Shown: one piece after another, positions 1-7,827 of the stretch
Layout: every line of letters begins with the position of its first letter
Position numbering within the stretch: position 1 is the first letter of the stretch
DNA from: Alkalibacter rhizosphaerae
Lineage (GTDB): Bacteria > Bacillota > Clostridia > Eubacteriales > Alkalibacteraceae
Direction: 5' to 3'
Assembly: GCF_017352215.1 (NCBI RefSeq)
Contig: NZ_CP071444.1
Location: 1,612,001-1,676,000, forward strand
DNA length: 64,000 nt
Notes under the pieces: model-generated
What the model saw: the letters and a program-made list of their open reading frames with translations, nothing else
Told to the model about the DNA's origin: nothing
Databases searched by the model: none
Position numbers and translations under genes: made by a program

Positions 1-51
1 ACTTTCGTTGTGCGAGGCACAAGTACTATAGAAAGTATAATCGGGGGAAAT

Positions 52-1983
52 ATGAAGAAAATAAAAAACAGATTTTTAGGATTTTATATGGTGGGAGCCT
101 TGATTTTCATGGAGCTGATCTTCCGGTTTGGCACATCTGCGGATCTGCTGGATCCAGGATTGTTGGTATCCCTGTCCCTGGTTTCCATATTTGGAGTGGT
201 GGCCTACTTCATCACCACCATGTTCAGCGCCCGGATCAACCGACTGTTGTCTACGTTGGCCTTGATCTTCTTTTGGCTGCTGTACTCCTCCCAGTTCATC
301 TACAACAAAATATTCAAGACCTACTACACCATCTATTCCATGACGAATGGGGCCAAGGTGTTCAGCTTTTGGCGGGACATCGTTTCCTATACAACAAAGA
401 ACATCCCGTGGATCATCCTGCTAGCGGTCCCCATGGTGTTTTATATCGCATACCTGCGCAAACGGATCCAGATGAACCGTCCGGATCTGAAAAACCGGGT
501 CCTGGCGTTGCTGGCCATATTTTTGATCTACTTTGGAAGCATCGGGGCACTGAATGTCGGCTCCAAGGATTTTCAGTCGCCTTATGACATGTATTACAAA
601 AGTTCCGACATTATCGTATCGGTGGATCGACTGGGACTGCTGACCACCATGCGGTTGGATCTCCAGCGGACGGTAACGGGGTGGTCTCCATCCATCGATC
701 TTCCGGATCCGGTGGACGGAGAAACTCCGGAACCAGAGGAGAAGCCGACCATCGAATACAACGTGTTGGATATCGATTTTGAGAGTCTGGCAGCCAACGA
801 AAGCAACGAGACCATCAAAGAAATGCACCAGTACTTCGGCAGTGTGTCACCGACTCAGAAAAACGAGTATACCGGCATCTACGAAGGGTACAACGTCATC
901 GTTCTGACGGCGGAAGGGTTTTCCCCCTATGCTGTTGATCCTGAACTGACACCGACCCTGTACAAGATGGTCCATGAAGGATATGATTTCAAAAACTTCT
1001 ATACCCCTGTTTGGGGCGTCAGCACCTCCGATGGAGAATATGTAGCCAACGTCGGTCTGATCCCGAAAGGCGGCGTATGGAGCTTTACGGAATCCGCCAA
1101 GATCGAACTTCCCCAAGTGTTGGGGAATCAGCTGAAGGACTTGGGTTACAAGACGATGGCTTACCACAATCACACCTACGACTATTACAACCGCCACCTG
1201 TCTCATCCAAACCTTGGCTACGACTATAAAGGAGTGGGCAACGGTCTGAACATTAAAAAAGTCTGGCCCAGTTCCGACCTGGAAATGATGGAAGTTACAG
1301 TGGACGAGTATATGAACGACCAACCCTTCCACGCCTACTACATGACGGTAAGCGGTCATTTGCGCTATACCTTTGTGGGCAATTCCATGGCGGCGAAAAA
1401 CAAGGACCTGGTGGCAGATCTGAACATGTCGGAAGAGGCAAAAGCTTACCTGGCATGCAACATCGAACTGGACCGTGCCATGGAATACCTTCTCAACTCC
1501 CTTCGGGAGAAGGGCATCGCCGACAAGACCCTGATCGTGCTCAGCGCAGACCATTACCCCTACGGGTTGGAAGAATCCACCATGAGCGAATTTTTGGGTC
1601 ATACGGTGGAAACCAACTTTGAAATGTACAAAAACCACCTGATCATGTACGTGGACGGCATGGACCCGGTGGTGGTGGATAAACCCGCCAGCAGCCTGGA
1701 CATCATTCCTACGGTCTCCAACATGCTGGGTCTGGAATACGACAGCCGCCTCTTTATGGGACGGGATATTTTTGCACCGGGAGAACCCCTGATCATCTTC
1801 AGCAATCGAAGTTTTATTACGGACAAGGGTCGTTACAATTCCCAAACCAAGGAGTTTGAACCGACCAGCGGGGTCAACGTATCCGATGATTACGCTTCCA
1901 GAGTGTCCAAGATCATCAACGGGAAATTCTTTTACTCTGCCAAGATCCTGGAGACGGATTATTTCAGCAAAGTCATGCCATGA
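52..1983 (+). CDS. LTA synthase family membrane sulfatase
   Basis: This is a 643-residue alkaline-phosphatase-superfamily enzyme of the LtaS type, which in Gram-positives polymerises or transfers glycerol phosphate on the outer face of the membrane. Five hydrophobic segments lie near residues 8-26, 36-56, 63-82, 117-133 and 147-165, followed by an extracellular sulfatase-fold domain. Residues matching the LtaS active site are Glu288 (TAEGF), Thr325 (GVSTSDGEY, the nucleophile position) and the Asp500-His501 pair (SADHYPYG). I chose ATG 52 because GGGGGAA lies just upstream; an in-frame GTG at 10 has no ribosome site. Substrate specificity (true lipoteichoic acid versus phosphoglycerol or phosphoethanolamine transfer) cannot be told from sequence. 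Confidence 0.88.
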   Translation: MKKIKNRFLGFYMVGALIFMELIFRFGTSADLLDPGLLVSLSLVSIFGVVAYFITTMFSARINRLLSTLALIFFWLLYSSQFIYNKIFKTYYTIYSMTNGAKVFSFWRDIVSYTTKNIPWIILLAVPMVFYIAYLRKRIQMNRPDLKNRVLALLAIFLIYFGSIGALNVGSKDFQSPYDMYYKSSDIIVSVDRLGLLTTMRLDLQRTVTGWSPSIDLPDPVDGETPEPEEKPTIEYNVLDIDFESLAANESNETIKEMHQYFGSVSPTQKNEYTGIYEGYNVIVLTAEGFSPYAVDPELTPTLYKMVHEGYDFKNFYTPVWGVSTSDGEYVANVGLIPKGGVWSFTESAKIELPQVLGNQLKDLGYKTMAYHNHTYDYYNRHLSHPNLGYDYKGVGNGLNIKKVWPSSDLEMMEVTVDEYMNDQPFHAYYMTVSGHLRYTFVGNSMAAKNKDLVADLNMSEEAKAYLACNIELDRAMEYLLNSLREKGIADKTLIVLSADHYPYGLEESTMSEFLGHTVETNFEMYKNHLIMYVDGMDPVVVDKPASSLDIIPTVSNMLGLEYDSRLFMGRDIFAPGEPLIIFSNRSFITDKGRYNSQTKEFEPTSGVNVSDDYASRVSKIINGKFFYSAKILETDYFSKVMP

Positions 1984-1993
1984 TGGGTCACGA

Positions 1994-2025
1994 AAAAGGC
2001 CACCTGCGTTTGCAGGTGGCCTTTT
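1994..2025. terminator. Bidirectional rho-independent terminator
   Basis: Perfect stem AAAAGGCCACCTGC / GCAGGTGGCCTTTT with a GTTT loop, flanked by A and T runs. It lies between the convergent sulfatase gene and mogA, so it can serve both strands. Confidence 0.9.
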
Positions 2026-2039
2026 AAATGGCTTTATTC

Positions 2040-2549
2040 TCAGGTTTTTGTCCCATGATCCGGTCGAGCACACTCTCCACCTTCGCCCCGAAGGATCTCG
2101 ATGGCGTGTTCCATAACGGGAAGGATCACATCCAGGCATTCGTCCACGGCTTTTTTACTGCCGGGCATGTTGACGATGAGGGTCTTGTTTCGAATGCCGG
2201 CAGTGGCTCGGGAGAGCATGGCCCGGTTGGTGATCTCCAGGCTTTTGGCCCGCATGGCTTCCGGAATGCCGGGTGCCATCCGGTGCAACACGGCAGTGGT
2301 GGCTTCCGGGGTGATGTCCCTGGGGGAAAATCCTGTTCCTCCCGTGGTCAGGATCAGATCCACCTTGGCCACGTCCGCCATTTGGATCAGGTTGTACTTG
2401 ATCTCTTCCAGTTCGTCCGGGACGATGACGTATTCCACCAATTCTCCGGAAATTTCCTTTATTCGTTCGGCAATGAGCTTGCCGCTTTCGTCGATGCGTT
2501 CTCCTGCATATCCTTTGTCGCTGGAGGTCAAAATGGCTACTCGAATCAT
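2040..2549 (-). CDS. mogA: MogA/MoaB-type molybdopterin adenylyltransferase
   Basis: The 169-residue protein is a MogA/MoaB-family enzyme that adenylylates molybdopterin (MPT) before metal insertion by MoeA. It shows the N-terminal strand IRVAILTSSDKG, the pterin/phosphate motif LTTGGTGFSPRDITPEAT, and the late MPGSKKAVDECLDVILPVMEHAI helix region in separate pieces typical of the family. ATG 2549 is chosen because GGAGAGGAG precedes it; an upstream in-frame ATG would add eleven residues of poor match. It is divergent from the rest of the cofactor locus. A 7-1-7 palindrome sits in its promoter region (2573-2587). Confidence 0.93.
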   Translation of the reverse strand: MIRVAILTSSDKGYAGERIDESGKLIAERIKEISGELVEYVIVPDELEEIKYNLIQMADVAKVDLILTTGGTGFSPRDITPEATTAVLHRMAPGIPEAMRAKSLEITNRAMLSRATAGIRNKTLIVNMPGSKKAVDECLDVILPVMEHAIEILRGEGGECARPDHGTKT

Positions 2550-2572
2550 GATGGTTCTCCTCTCCGGTTGAT

Positions 2573-2587
2573 TTACAATCATTGTAA
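2573..2587. promoter_or_regulatory. Palindromic operator candidate upstream of mogA
   Basis: TTACAAT-C-ATTGTAA is a perfect inverted repeat with a one-base centre, 24 bases upstream of the mogA start. On the minus strand one arm contains TACAAT, a plausible -10 element. The 7-1-7 geometry resembles Fur-family boxes (PerR, Fur, Zur), but the bases differ from the known consensus, so the regulator is unknown. Confidence 0.45.
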
Positions 2588-2669
2588 CATAGAACGGCCC
2601 GATTCAAACAAGAATTTAGAGGGTAAGAAGGTTCAAGAGTATCAAAATCTTGAGATGGGGGAGTGGGAC

Positions 2670-2918
2670 TTGGAATATCGATATACCATGCGGGGAAAGA
2701 AAAGGGAGGCCTTCCTCCAATATTTTTTAAGTCTGGGAGGGGATTTGAAGGATCCTTATACCATCATCTCTTCCTGCTGGAGGGTCTGGATCGGAGATGA
2801 AAGGCGGGTGGGCCTTGGGTCCATTACTCTGCCGGAAGTGGATCTGATCCTCTCCTATAGTGGAGAAGGGGATTTTATTGAAAAGTTCCAGCTGGCTTTT
2901 TTGACGGCAGGAGGATAA
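2670..2918 (+). CDS. Small MoaD-related C-terminal-domain-like protein (tentative)
   Basis: An 82-residue soluble protein begins MEYRYTMRGKKREAF and is rich in aromatic and charged residues; no cysteine cluster or membrane segment is visible. I chose TTG 2670 because GGGGGAG lies six bases upstream; ATG 2655 in the same frame is the alternative and lacks a good ribosome site. Its position between mogA and moeA, and a general resemblance to the free-standing MoaD-related C-terminal domain (DUF1952 type), suggest a role in pterin cofactor assembly. That family assignment is from memory and weak. Open frame continues far upstream but only as mogA antisense. Confidence 0.55.
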   Translation: MEYRYTMRGKKREAFLQYFLSLGGDLKDPYTIISSCWRVWIGDERRVGLGSITLPEVDLILSYSGEGDFIEKFQLAFLTAGG

Positions 2919-2953
2919 GTGGTCGAAAATCGAACACAGATGCCGTGAAAACG

Positions 2954-2982
2954 TTGACAGGAGGTTGTTTTTTTTGTACACT
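2954..2982 (+). promoter_or_regulatory. Sigma-A promoter of the moeA operon
   Basis: TTGACA (2954-2959), a 17-base spacer and TACACT (2977-2982) make a near-consensus promoter. Transcription would start near 2989, exactly at the 5' edge of the structured leader. Confidence 0.8.
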
Positions 2983-2987
2983 GAAAG

Positions 2988-3082
2988 CAGCACTCCGAGT
3001 TGCATCACCTAAGCTGGAAGTACGGTGGTTCGACCGATAGGGTATGACTGGAAACGGCCATGCCTTCCGTTTGAAAAGGAGG
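2988..3082 (+). promoter_or_regulatory. Probable Moco/Tuco-type riboswitch aptamer
   Basis: The leader RNA before moeA is highly structured. GGTATG (3041-3046 region) pairs with CATGCC and encloses a CTG-GAAA-CGG hairpin with a GNRA tetraloop. GGAA upstream pairs with TTCC just after CATGCC. A CGGT/ACCG hairpin lies inside the junction. The pattern CUGGAAA...CAUG-CUUC resembles the E. coli moaA leader of the Moco RNA family as I remember it. Genomic context (moeA, moaA, moaC, AOR) fits strongly. I cannot tell Moco from the tungsten-cofactor (Tuco) variant without a covariance model. The 3' end abuts an AAAAGGAGG ribosome site at 3074-3082, a likely expression platform. Confidence 0.6.
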
Positions 3083-3088
3083 ATATGA

Positions 3089-3175
3089 ATGTATCTGTTT
3101 GATACATTTTTATATTTGCCCCACGGGCAAAAAATATCTTCTTTTATGAATGGAACCGGGTGCCGTCGATTTTGA
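3089..3175 (+). CDS. Putative 28-residue leader peptide of the moeA operon
   Basis: ATG 3089 follows a very strong ribosome site (AAAAGGAGG, 3074-3082) with six-base spacing and opens a 28-codon frame beginning MYLFDTFLYLPHG. Its stop codon (3173-3175) falls in the loop of the terminator hairpin at 3162-3183. This layout suggests a translated leader that lets the ribosome disrupt the terminator when the riboswitch leaves the ribosome site free. There is no homology evidence, and the frame may simply be chance next to a ribosome site. Confidence 0.4.
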   Translation: MYLFDTFLYLPHGQKISSFMNGTGCRRF

Positions 3176-3190
3176 TCGAGGGCTATTTTT
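3162..3190 (+). terminator. Leader terminator upstream of moeA
   Basis: GCCGTCGAT / ATCGAGGGC pair around a TTTG loop with one G-G mismatch, followed by TATTTTT. It lies between the riboswitch and moeA, about 30 bases before the start codon, as expected for an attenuator. A weaker AT-rich hairpin (ATGTATC/GATACAT, 3089-3107) followed by T residues lies upstream. Confidence 0.65.
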
Positions 3191-3220
3191 ATGTAGAAAA
3201 TATAGATTTTGGAGGTTGCC

Positions 3221-4444
3221 ATGTTTGACGTTAAAAGCGTTCGCGAAACGTTCGCATTGATCGAGACCCATTTTTCAAATTATCCCATGGAAAAAGAGAC
3301 CGTTCCCCTGGATCAGTGCCTTGGCCGGATCTTGAGTCGGGACATTGCCGCCAGGGAAGACATGCCGGCTTTCCACCGTTCATCGGTGGATGGATATGCG
3401 GTAACGTCCAAGGATACCTTTGGCGTGTCGGAAAGCATGCCGGCCCAGCTTCGCCTGGTAGGGGAAGTGAAGATGGGGGAAAAACCGGATTTTGTGATCC
3501 GCTCCGGAGAAAGCGCCTACGTGCCTACCGGAGGAGAACTGCCCCAGGGGGCCGACGGTGTGGTCATGATGGAATACAGTGAAGATTTTGGCGATGGAGA
3601 CATCTTTCTGAACAAGTCAGTGGCTCCCGGAAACAATGTGATTTTCCGGGGAGACGATGTGGCGGTGGACCAGGTGGTCTTGCAAAAAGGACGACGGATC
3701 CGGCCCCAGGATCTGGCCATGCTGGCTGGATTGGGCTTGGCTGTTGTGCCTGTTCAGAAGAAGTTGAAGATCGGGATCATATCCACAGGGGACGAAGTAG
3801 TGGGGGTGGAGGAAACGCCCATTGGCGCCCAGGTTCGGGACATGAATTCCTATGGGGTTTTGGCCCTGTCCCAGGGACTGGGGCTGGAAGCCGCCTTGTA
3901 TGGTATCGTCAAGGACGACTTTGACCGGATCGATGCTACGGTACGAAAGGCCGTGGAGGAAAATGATGTGGTAGCCATCTCCGGTGGAAGTTCCGTCGGT
4001 ACGAAAGACGTGACGGTGAAAGTCATCGACGGTCTGGGTGCACCGGGATTGTTGCTTCACGGGATCGCCGTGAAACCGGGCAAGCCCACCATTCTCGGGA
4101 AAGTAGGGGAAAAGGCGGTCATGGGGCTTCCGGGACATCCCGCATCCGCTTTTGTCATATTTCAGATCTTCGGCAAGCATTTGATTCGGACCATGGAGGG
4201 CCAGAAAGAAGGGTTTGCTCCTTTTGTCGAAGCGGTCCTGGGGGTCAACTATCCGTCCAATCACGGCAGGGAGGAGTATTTATCCGTCTCCCTGCAGAAA
4301 AACGGAGAGGAGACCCTGGCCATGCCGGTCTTCGGAAAATCCGGCATGATCTCCCTGATGACGAAAGCCGACGGATACGTCCACATCAAGCGGGAAAGCG
4401 AAGGATTGAACAAGGGACAGACCGTTCAAGTCACCTTGTTTTAA
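3221..4444 (+). CDS. moeA: Molybdopterin molybdenumtransferase MoeA
   Basis: The 407-residue protein inserts molybdate or tungstate into adenylylated pyranopterin. Domain order is the MoeA N-terminal region (SRDIAAREDMPAFHRSSVDG near residues 40-58), the MogA-like central domain (GIISTGDEV ... ISGGSSVGTKD) and the small beta-barrel C-terminal domain. The motifs KPGKPTILG and GLPGHPASA are diagnostic. ATG 3221 follows GGAGG at 3211. It is the first structural gene of the riboswitch-led operon and is followed 12 bases later by a second, longer MoeA paralogue. Two MoeA copies are common where both tungsten and molybdenum are used, but which metal this one handles is not visible. Confidence 0.95.
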   Translation: MFDVKSVRETFALIETHFSNYPMEKETVPLDQCLGRILSRDIAAREDMPAFHRSSVDGYAVTSKDTFGVSESMPAQLRLVGEVKMGEKPDFVIRSGESAYVPTGGELPQGADGVVMMEYSEDFGDGDIFLNKSVAPGNNVIFRGDDVAVDQVVLQKGRRIRPQDLAMLAGLGLAVVPVQKKLKIGIISTGDEVVGVEETPIGAQVRDMNSYGVLALSQGLGLEAALYGIVKDDFDRIDATVRKAVEENDVVAISGGSSVGTKDVTVKVIDGLGAPGLLLHGIAVKPGKPTILGKVGEKAVMGLPGHPASAFVIFQIFGKHLIRTMEGQKEGFAPFVEAVLGVNYPSNHGREEYLSVSLQKNGEETLAMPVFGKSGMISLMTKADGYVHIKRESEGLNKGQTVQVTLF

Positions 4445-4456
4445 GGAGGAGCAACC

Positions 4457-6382
4457 ATGAGCTATAGATATTTGGAAAACAAGGAACTGACACAAGCTAT
4501 AACGGAGTATACGACCCGTTTGGACCTGGAAGAGAAGGTTCTGGAAGAAGAGGAGCTTCTCCTTCAAGACGCTCTGGATCGGATCACTTCCCGGGGGGTG
4601 ATGGCCCATATTTCCGCACCTCATTATTATGCCTGCGCCATGGACGGCATCGCTGTTCGGTCCAAAGAGACATTTGGAGCCACGGACACTACGCCGGTCC
4701 ACTTGATGCTGGGGGAAGGCTATGAACCAGTGGATACGGGAGATCCTCTGCCCGATGGAATGGACGCCGTGGTCATGATCGAAGATGTGGTCTATGAAAA
4801 GGAAGGAGTTGCCACCTTGCGTTCGGCAGCTCATCCCTGGCAGCACATACGGCAGATCGGAGAAGACATCTGCCAGGAGGAGATGATCCTCCCTTCCAAC
4901 ATGAAGATCACCCCTGCGGCCATCGGCGCCATGCTGGCCGGCGGGATCGGAAAAGTGTGGGTCTACCGCAGACCGGTGGTGGGTCTGATCCCTACGGGAG
5001 ACGAGATCGTCCCGCCGAAAGCGGATCCCCAAAGAGGAGAGATCATTGAATTCAATTCTTCCATCTTTTCCTCCATGATCCGCCTTTGGGGCGGAGAAAC
5101 CGTGGTTTACGACATCATTCCCGACGATTTGGAAAAAATCAAAGCCGGGTTGGTTCGGGCGGCACAGGAATGCGACATCGTGATCCTCAATGCCGGTTCT
5201 TCCGCAGGTCGGGAAGATTTTGCCAGCAGGGCCATCGACGAAACGGGAACGGTCTTTACCCATGGTCTGGCCATCAAACCGGGAAAACCCACCATATTGG
5301 GAAAAGTGGGGGATAAACCGGCTGTTGGCGTTCCAGGATATCCCGTATCCGGCATCGTTGTCATGGAGCAGGTGGTAAAGCCACTGGTGGAAAGTTTGTT
5401 GAAGATCCCCCTGCCCAAAGCCAACGGGCTGAAGGCTGTTTTGAGCCGACGGGTCATGTCTTCCTTGAAATACCGGGAATTTGTTCGCATGAAAGTGGGA
5501 AAAGTAGGATCCCGTTATATCTCGACGCCTCTGGACCGGGGAGCCGGTGTGGTGACTTCTTTTGTGAAGGCGGACGGACTGTTGGACATCCCCATCAACA
5601 CGGAGGGGCTGGAAGCCGGGGCGGAAGTGGACATCCAGCTGTTGCGAAGCAGGGAAGAGATCGACAACACGGTGATGGTCAACGGCAGTCATGACCCCCT
5701 CATCGATACGGCCTACGACCTGTTGCGGAAAAAGGATCACCGGTTGTATGTAAGTTCCTCCCATGTGGGCAGCATGGGTGGGATCATGGCCGTCAAACGA
5801 AACGAAACCCACCTGGCAGGCGTCCACTTGTTGGATGAAGCCACGGGGGAATACAATGTTCCTTTTTTAAAACGATATCTCTCCGATGTGGATCTGGTGC
5901 GGATCCACGGTGTGAAAAGAAGCCAAGGCCTTATGGTGGCCAAGGGGAATCCCCTTGGGATCGGCGGACTGGAAGACGTGGTGGGAAAAGAACTCTCCTA
6001 TGTCAACCGGCAGAAAGGATCTGGCACACGGATCCTTCTGGACTATCTTTTGAAACAAAAAGGGCTGGATGGAGAATCCGTGTACGGATACGATCGGGAG
6101 GAGCTGACCCATCTGTCCGTTGCCGTCCAAATCGCATCCGGTTCGGCAGACGCCGGACTGGGGATCTACTCTGCAGCCAAAGTCTACGGACTGGACTTTA
6201 TTCCCATCTGCTGGGAAACCTATGATTTTATTTTGCGGGAAGAGTACTTGAAGGATGAAAAGGTCCTTCGATTTCTGGAAATCCTGCGCTCCGACGCTTT
6301 TGCAAAAGCGCTGGAAGAATTGGGAGGCTACGAATCGGAGGGCATAGGTACCATGGAGCAGATCAAGGAGGAAACGACATGA
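4457..6382 (+). CDS. MoeA fused to a periplasmic-binding-protein-like domain
   Basis: A 641-residue fusion. Residues about 1-400 are a second MoeA, with PHYYACAMDGIAV, GLIPTGDEIVPP, NAGSSAGREDF, KPGKPTILGKVG and GVPGYPVSG. Residues about 420-640 form a PBP-like domain related to oxyanion-binding proteins, containing GSMGGIMAVKR, KGSGTRILLDYLL and SADAGLGIYSAAK. There is no signal peptide, so the binding domain is cytoplasmic and probably senses or presents molybdate, tungstate or another ligand. Such fusions are known in archaea and Clostridia. ATG 4457 follows AAGGAGG. The stop overlaps the moaA start by four bases (ATGA), which indicates translational coupling. Confidence 0.9.
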   Translation: MSYRYLENKELTQAITEYTTRLDLEEKVLEEEELLLQDALDRITSRGVMAHISAPHYYACAMDGIAVRSKETFGATDTTPVHLMLGEGYEPVDTGDPLPDGMDAVVMIEDVVYEKEGVATLRSAAHPWQHIRQIGEDICQEEMILPSNMKITPAAIGAMLAGGIGKVWVYRRPVVGLIPTGDEIVPPKADPQRGEIIEFNSSIFSSMIRLWGGETVVYDIIPDDLEKIKAGLVRAAQECDIVILNAGSSAGREDFASRAIDETGTVFTHGLAIKPGKPTILGKVGDKPAVGVPGYPVSGIVVMEQVVKPLVESLLKIPLPKANGLKAVLSRRVMSSLKYREFVRMKVGKVGSRYISTPLDRGAGVVTSFVKADGLLDIPINTEGLEAGAEVDIQLLRSREEIDNTVMVNGSHDPLIDTAYDLLRKKDHRLYVSSSHVGSMGGIMAVKRNETHLAGVHLLDEATGEYNVPFLKRYLSDVDLVRIHGVKRSQGLMVAKGNPLGIGGLEDVVGKELSYVNRQKGSGTRILLDYLLKQKGLDGESVYGYDREELTHLSVAVQIASGSADAGLGIYSAAKVYGLDFIPICWETYDFILREEYLKDEKVLRFLEILRSDAFAKALEELGGYESEGIGTMEQIKEETT

Positions 6383-7338
6383 TAGACCGATGCGGAAGAA
6401 CCATCACCTATCTTCGGATCTCCGTGACGGAAAAATGCAATCTCAAATGCATGTATTGCGATCCGGATGGAGAAAACTGCGTGCAGGAAGCGGAAGCGAC
6501 CCTGTCACCGGAGAAGATCGAAGCTATTGTACGCTCCATGGCCAAGATCGGCATCAAAAAAGTTCGAATCACCGGCGGGGAGCCTTTGGTACGGCGGGAT
6601 ATTTGCGATATCGTCGCCCGGGTGGCTTCTGTGGAGGGGATCGAGGATGTCTCCATGACCACCAACGGCATCAACCTAAAGCGGTATGCCAAACAATTGA
6701 AAGAAGCGGGATTGGGCCGGCTCAATATCAGCATGGATTCCCTGAAAGAGGACCGATTTGCTATGATCACCGGAGGCGGACGTTTGAATAAAGTACTGGA
6801 AGGCATTGATGCGGCTTTGGAGGCAGGACTGGTGCCGGTCAAAATCAATACGGTGCTGGTGCGGGGGATCAACGACGACGAGATCGACGATTTCATCGCT
6901 TTGACCAAAGATCGTCCTCTGGAATGCCGGTTCATCGAGTTGATGCCCATCGGACCTTATGGAGAAGAAAACGGGGACAAGGTGATCCCCTCTTCGGAGA
7001 TCATAGATGCACGCCCGGACCTGGTCTATTTGAAAAAATCGGACAAAGGAGCGCCGGCGGAGTATTATCGGATGAAAGGTCATCTGGGCAAAGTGGGGTT
7101 CATCAGTCCCATGAGCCATAAATTCTGCAACGACTGCAACCGGATCCGCCTCACCAGCGACGGAAAGATCCGTCCCTGTCTGGGAAACAATGGAGAAGTG
7201 GATCTGATGGAAGTCCTGGATCATTATCCGGAGAAGCTGGACGAGTTCATCAAAAACATCATCTACAATAAACCGGAAGGTCATCATTTCGGAGAAGACT
7301 ACACCTCTTCGAGACACATGAACCGGATTGGGGGATAA
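6379..7338 (+). CDS. moaA: GTP 3',8-cyclase MoaA
   Basis: This radical-SAM enzyme starts pterin cofactor synthesis by converting GTP to 3',8-cyclo-dihydro-GTP. The N-terminal radical-SAM cluster motif is CNLKCMYC (near residues 17-24). The SAM-binding GGEP motif (ITGGEPLVRRD) follows, and the C-terminal second [4Fe-4S] site is CNDCNRIRLTSDGKIRPCL. At 319 residues it is close to usual length. It ends in EDYTSSRHMNRIGG, a glycine-rich tail of the kind MoaA needs for activity. The start overlaps the preceding gene by four bases. Confidence 0.97.
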   Translation: MIDRCGRTITYLRISVTEKCNLKCMYCDPDGENCVQEAEATLSPEKIEAIVRSMAKIGIKKVRITGGEPLVRRDICDIVARVASVEGIEDVSMTTNGINLKRYAKQLKEAGLGRLNISMDSLKEDRFAMITGGGRLNKVLEGIDAALEAGLVPVKINTVLVRGINDDEIDDFIALTKDRPLECRFIELMPIGPYGEENGDKVIPSSEIIDARPDLVYLKKSDKGAPAEYYRMKGHLGKVGFISPMSHKFCNDCNRIRLTSDGKIRPCLGNNGEVDLMEVLDHYPEKLDEFIKNIIYNKPEGHHFGEDYTSSRHMNRIGG

Positions 7339-7339
7339 T

Positions 7340-7816
7340 ATGGAACTGAGTCATGTCAATGAAAAGGGAGAGGCCCGTATGGTCAACGTCTCCCAAAAGA
7401 ACGTCAACGAACGGGTGGCTGTGGCCAGTGCCCGAGTTCGAATGAAAAAAGAGACCATTCAAATGATCGCAACGGGACAAATGCCCAAAGGAGATGTTCT
7501 GGCTACGGCTCGGATCGCCGGGATCATGGGAGCCAAGCAAACGGACAAACTGATCCCCATGTGTCATAATCTGCCTCTGGACGGTGTCACTGTCGATTTG
7601 GAGATGGATGAAGAACACAGCCTGGTCCATATCACGGCTACGGCTACCTGCGTCTGGAAAACCGGTGTGGAGATGGAGGCGTTGACGGCGGCGACGGTGG
7701 CGGCGCTGACCCTGTACGACATGTGCAAGGCCGTAGACAAAGGGATGGTCATTGAGGCTGTTCAACTGGAAAAGAAAACTGGCGGCAAGTCGGGTACCTA
7801 TACTCGAGAAAAATAA
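7340..7816 (+). CDS. moaC: Cyclic pyranopterin monophosphate synthase MoaC
   Basis: The 158-residue protein converts the MoaA product to cyclic pyranopterin monophosphate. Family motifs present are ATARIAGIMGAKQTDKLIPM, CHNLPLDGV, KTGVEMEALTA and LYDMCKAVDKGM. ATG 7340 is preferred over the in-frame TTG 7328, because GGGGGA (7330-7335) lies at the right distance. It follows moaA by one base. The N-terminal MELSHVNEKGEARMVNVS matches other MoaC starts. Confidence 0.96.
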   Translation: MELSHVNEKGEARMVNVSQKNVNERVAVASARVRMKKETIQMIATGQMPKGDVLATARIAGIMGAKQTDKLIPMCHNLPLDGVTVDLEMDEEHSLVHITATATCVWKTGVEMEALTAATVAALTLYDMCKAVDKGMVIEAVQLEKKTGGKSGTYTREK

Positions 7817-7827
7817 GGAGGAGAATC

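Noticed and set aside
847-2139. Long minus-strand open frame opposite the LtaS-like gene
   Set aside because: It is antisense to a clearly recognisable enzyme, has no ribosome site and translates to low-complexity His/Val/Phe-rich sequence.
2028-2669. Upstream extension of the small gene at 2670
   Set aside because: The open frame continues through mogA antisense, but the only plausible starts are TTG 2670 or ATG 2655.
3115-3131. Second small hairpin TTTGCCC/GGGCAAA in the moeA leader as terminator
   Set aside because: A three-base loop and an A-run rather than T-run follow, so it is not a terminator on this strand.
4280-5827. 515-codon minus-strand open frame opposite moeA and moeA-PBP
   Set aside because: Shadow of two motif-complete MoeA genes; no start signal.
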